From assembly GCA_002316835.1 (NCBI GenBank), contig DCEG01000056.1:1-33124 (forward strand): 33,124 nt of DNA, read 5' to 3'. Positions 30,887-33,124 of this stretch are shown in pieces. The translations under genes and the position numbers were made by a program. The DNA comes from Bacteroidales bacterium UBA1035. GTDB taxonomy: Bacteria > Bacteroidota > Bacteroidia > Bacteroidales > Dysgonomonadaceae. Within the stretch, counting starts at the first letter, position 1; each line of letters opens with the position of its first letter. Under the pieces are notes generated by a model. The model did no database searches and was not told the origin of the DNA. It saw nothing but the letters and a program-made list of their open reading frames with translations.

Positions 30887-32359
30887 ATGAAAGTAGTTCT
30901 GACATATTGCATTTTACTCGTGTTCGTTTTGAGAGCCAACTCTCAGGACAGTACGTTCGTGCAAATACAAAACATGTTGGATACTGTTCCGGCGATCACT
31001 ACACAAAAACATCCCTGGCGGGCAATTGGCACCGAAATTGGGCTTAACATGGCTATGAGAGGATTCAACCGATTTATACTCAACGATGAATATGCGCAGA
31101 TAAACTTATCCTCCATGGGGAAAAACTTGTCCACTTTACCTGTTTGGGACACGAATAGTTTTTCCACAAACCTGATAGCACATCCCTATCACGGATCGAT
31201 GTACTTCAACAGTGCAAGGGCAAATGGATACGGATTCTACAATTCGATTCCATTTAATGTGGGTGGAAGCCTCATGTGGGAATATCTGATGGAAACAAAA
31301 CCGCCTTCCATGAATGATTTAATAGCCACAACAGTTGGAGGGATTGCGTTGGGGGAAATAACTTTTCGTTTTTCCGATTTGATTCTCGATGACAGAACTA
31401 TCGGAGTAGAACGTGTTATCAGAGAGTTCACGGCCGGACTTTTCGCTCCAACTAAATTGATTAACAGGTTTTTCACCGGTGATGCGTGGCGGGTTAAAAG
31501 TGAAAAAGGGAACATGATTGAAACCCTTCCGTTTGTATTGAGCGTTGGTTCGGGAGGAAAAATGATCAAAGAAGATAATCGCCCCGGCTACAACACCGGT
31601 GTAGGGATTGAAGCAAATGTACAATACGGAAATGTGTTTGAAGAACCGATACACAAACCTTACGACTGGTTTTGGATAAACGGACATATGAACATTGTTG
31701 AAGGAAACGTTTACCTGACACAAATTAATGGAATTGGTGCAATACTGAACAAAGAGATATACGAGAAGGACAACCTGAAAATAATGGGAGGAGTTTTTCA
31801 ACATTTCGATTACTATAATTATAAAATGGAAACCAAAAGTGGCCGGATTATAACTCCTTACTACATTTCAGAGGCGGCAGCCGCCGGAATAGGGTTGCTT
31901 ATAAACAAAAAAAAGGAGAACGTAAATCTGCGTACACGAATGTTCATCAACGGAATTGGCCTGGGAGCAAGTATATCGGATTATTTTGAAATAGATGACA
32001 GAGATTATAACATGGGCAGCGGAATGAGTTTGAAACTGTACACCGATTTAATTATTAAAAACAAATTTTCTGTTTCCTTTCTTTCAGAAAACTATTTTAT
32101 TTACACGTGGAAAGGTGTTGATGAAAAGTTATCGTTAAAAGACCTTACCATCCCGGAAATAGATTTCTTGAACGTTCAGGGTGACAGAAGCACAGCAAAG
32201 CTGAGAATTTTTGGTGCCGAGTTCAAGTACAGGATAAACGCCCTTCTGTATGTAAAACTAAACAACAGATTTTTCACGAGAGACACTTCCTACAAATATT
32301 TCCCGAAGGTATTTTACCGTTCTCAGGAAAATTATCTGAGTGTGGGAGTGACCGTTTAG
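30887..32359 (+). CDS. Outer-membrane DUF3943 protein
   Basis: Protein of 490 residues with a signal peptide (VVLTYCILLVFVLRANSQ). The N-terminal half has the DUF3943 signature: WDTNSFSTNLIAHPYHGSMY, then FNSARANGYGF, MWEYLMETKPPSMNDLIAT and TVGGIALGEITFRFSDLILD. The second half has alternating strands ending in a barrel-like C-terminus (YRSQENYLSVGVTV). DUF3943 proteins are outer-membrane proteins of unknown function, often in Bacteroidota and gammaproteobacteria. It sits with phospholipase A in a TetR-controlled set, which suggests a role in outer-membrane lipid maintenance or defence. It is the last gene before the regulator. Confidence 0.88.
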   Translation: MKVVLTYCILLVFVLRANSQDSTFVQIQNMLDTVPAITTQKHPWRAIGTEIGLNMAMRGFNRFILNDEYAQINLSSMGKNLSTLPVWDTNSFSTNLIAHPYHGSMYFNSARANGYGFYNSIPFNVGGSLMWEYLMETKPPSMNDLIATTVGGIALGEITFRFSDLILDDRTIGVERVIREFTAGLFAPTKLINRFFTGDAWRVKSEKGNMIETLPFVLSVGSGGKMIKEDNRPGYNTGVGIEANVQYGNVFEEPIHKPYDWFWINGHMNIVEGNVYLTQINGIGAILNKEIYEKDNLKIMGGVFQHFDYYNYKMETKSGRIITPYYISEAAAAGIGLLINKKKENVNLRTRMFINGIGLGASISDYFEIDDRDYNMGSGMSLKLYTDLIIKNKFSVSFLSENYFIYTWKGVDEKLSLKDLTIPEIDFLNVQGDRSTAKLRIFGAEFKYRINALLYVKLNNRFFTRDTSYKYFPKVFYRSQENYLSVGVTV

Positions 32360-32422
32360 GAATAAAGGATTAAAAAAACAACAAATAAAAAGAAGTGAAA
32401 CAATGTTATTGTAAATAAGATT

Positions 32423-32430
32423 TATCTTTG
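32423..32430 (+). promoter_or_regulatory. -7 element of the TetR-family gene
   Basis: TATCTTTG, followed by CA, matches TAnnTTTG and places the start site near 32436, about 37 bases before the ATG at 32473. This rules out the TTG frame start at 32428, which would lie inside the promoter. No clear -33 element or second palindrome was found. Confidence 0.55.
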
Positions 32431-32472
32431 CAACTGTGTTTTATTCTCTTTTATCGACAAAAGGCTATAACA

Positions 32473-33084
32473 ATGGAAATTACACCAAGACAACTGGAAA
32501 TTATTGAAGCTACCGGAAAAATTCTTACCGCTACGGGGGCTAACGGATTAACGATCAAAAACCTGGCGAAGGAAATGCAGTTCTCCGAAAGTGCTATTTA
32601 CAGGCATTTCGCGAGTAAAGAAGAGATTATTATTATGATGCTTAAATATTTGAGGAATAATATTATCGAAATATTAAGCACCCTGAAAAAAACCGGCGAT
32701 GTAGAAAGAGATTTTAGAACATTCTTCAATAAACTCAGCCAATATTTCAAGGAAAATCCCTACTACGTAGTTGTGGTATTTTCGGAAGGATTGATGGACG
32801 AAAGCGATAAGATAAACGATGAAATATATGGTCTGATGACCTCCACAAGCAGCTATTTGGAACCAATTCTGCGAGAAGGACAAAAACAGGGAATTTTCAT
32901 TCCGTCTGTTTCATCCGACGAATTAACCATGATATCGATAGCTACTTTTAAACTGCACATGTTTAACTGGAAGTTCTATAAATTCAATTATAATTTATCA
33001 GAAAACATCGGGAAAATGTCTACTTCTCTACTGACGCTTTTTGTCGGTTGTACAAAAAATCCCGGGGACAGACCAATATTCTGA
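32473..33084 (+). CDS. TetR-family transcriptional regulator
   Basis: Regulator of 203 residues from the ATG at 32473 (MEITPRQLEIIEATGKIL). The N-terminal helix-turn-helix is typical: GLTIKNLAKEMQFSESAIYRHFASKEEIIIMM. The C-terminal effector domain is helical, with YYVVVVFSEGLMDESDKIND and LEPILREGQKQGIF. It ends the rightward cluster of phospholipase A, NifX-like and DUF3943 genes. The palindrome at 29597-29624 upstream of that cluster is the likely binding site, and the gene has its own promoter. The ligand is unknown; a lipid or fatty acid would fit the neighbours. Confidence 0.93.
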   Translation: MEITPRQLEIIEATGKILTATGANGLTIKNLAKEMQFSESAIYRHFASKEEIIIMMLKYLRNNIIEILSTLKKTGDVERDFRTFFNKLSQYFKENPYYVVVVFSEGLMDESDKINDEIYGLMTSTSSYLEPILREGQKQGIFIPSVSSDELTMISIATFKLHMFNWKFYKFNYNLSENIGKMSTSLLTLFVGCTKNPGDRPIF

Positions 33085-33124
33085 AAAACAACGAACAGTT
33101 GTCAATTAGTAGCGTTGCGTTAAT

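Overview
The window looks like a piece of a Bacteroidales chromosome (Bacteroidota). Several intergenic regions carry the Bacteroidota -7 element TAnnTTTG, in two cases with a TTTG -33 element 18-20 bases away. Most genes lack a clear Shine-Dalgarno sequence, many products are exported or lipoproteins, and families such as DUF3943 and TPR/beta-barrel outer-membrane proteins are typical of the phylum. I cannot name the genus. No rRNA, tRNA, CRISPR array, IS element or prophage was seen.

Layout. (1) 92-3780: leftward pair of a LolD-like ABC ATPase and an S9-family lipoprotein peptidase, then rightward pdxH ending at a terminator. (2) 3814-11494: an AraC-type regulator divergent from a run of seven exported proteins: lipoprotein alpha/beta hydrolase, dienelactone-hydrolase-like enzyme, NTF2-like protein, type-B carboxylesterase, exported double-CMD protein, lipoprotein cupin and a beta-propeller protein with its own promoter. 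The region ends at a strong bidirectional terminator. (3) 11514-19137, leftward: a redox/sulfur operon in the order DsrE2-like, TusA, MvhD-like, HdrA with an inserted GltD/NfnB-type NAD(P)H module, a second HdrA with a C-terminal winged-helix-like tail, and an HdrC-QmoC-type membrane subunit. It is divergent from a Crp-family regulator, and a perfect TGTGA-N6-TCACA palindrome lies between them that matches the regulator's recognition helix. The combination suggests a cytoplasmic sulfane-sulfur carrier system connected through flavin and Fe-S subunits to NAD(P)H and membrane quinone. No HdrB, AprAB, Sat or DsrAB is present here.

(4) 19956-26745, leftward and tightly packed: PqqD-like RRE protein, ATP-grasp ligase, fold-III PLP decarboxylase, urea-transporter/M23-peptidase fusion, TPR/beta-barrel outer-membrane protein and TPR protein. 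I see no characterised pathway that explains this combination, and it is one of the two best candidates for an undescribed system. The transporter-peptidase fusion is split by a single-base frameshift. (5) 26778-29358, leftward: ECF sigma factor, small membrane anti-sigma candidate, Spy/CpxP/CnrX-like periplasmic protein, a protein with calcium-loop-like repeats and a ferritin-like DUF2202 protein. This looks like an envelope or metal stress module. (6) 29640-33084, rightward: outer-membrane phospholipase A with a complete catalytic triad, a small NifX-like protein, a DUF3943 outer-membrane protein and a TetR regulator. A 28-base perfect palindrome in front of the phospholipase is the probable TetR operator.
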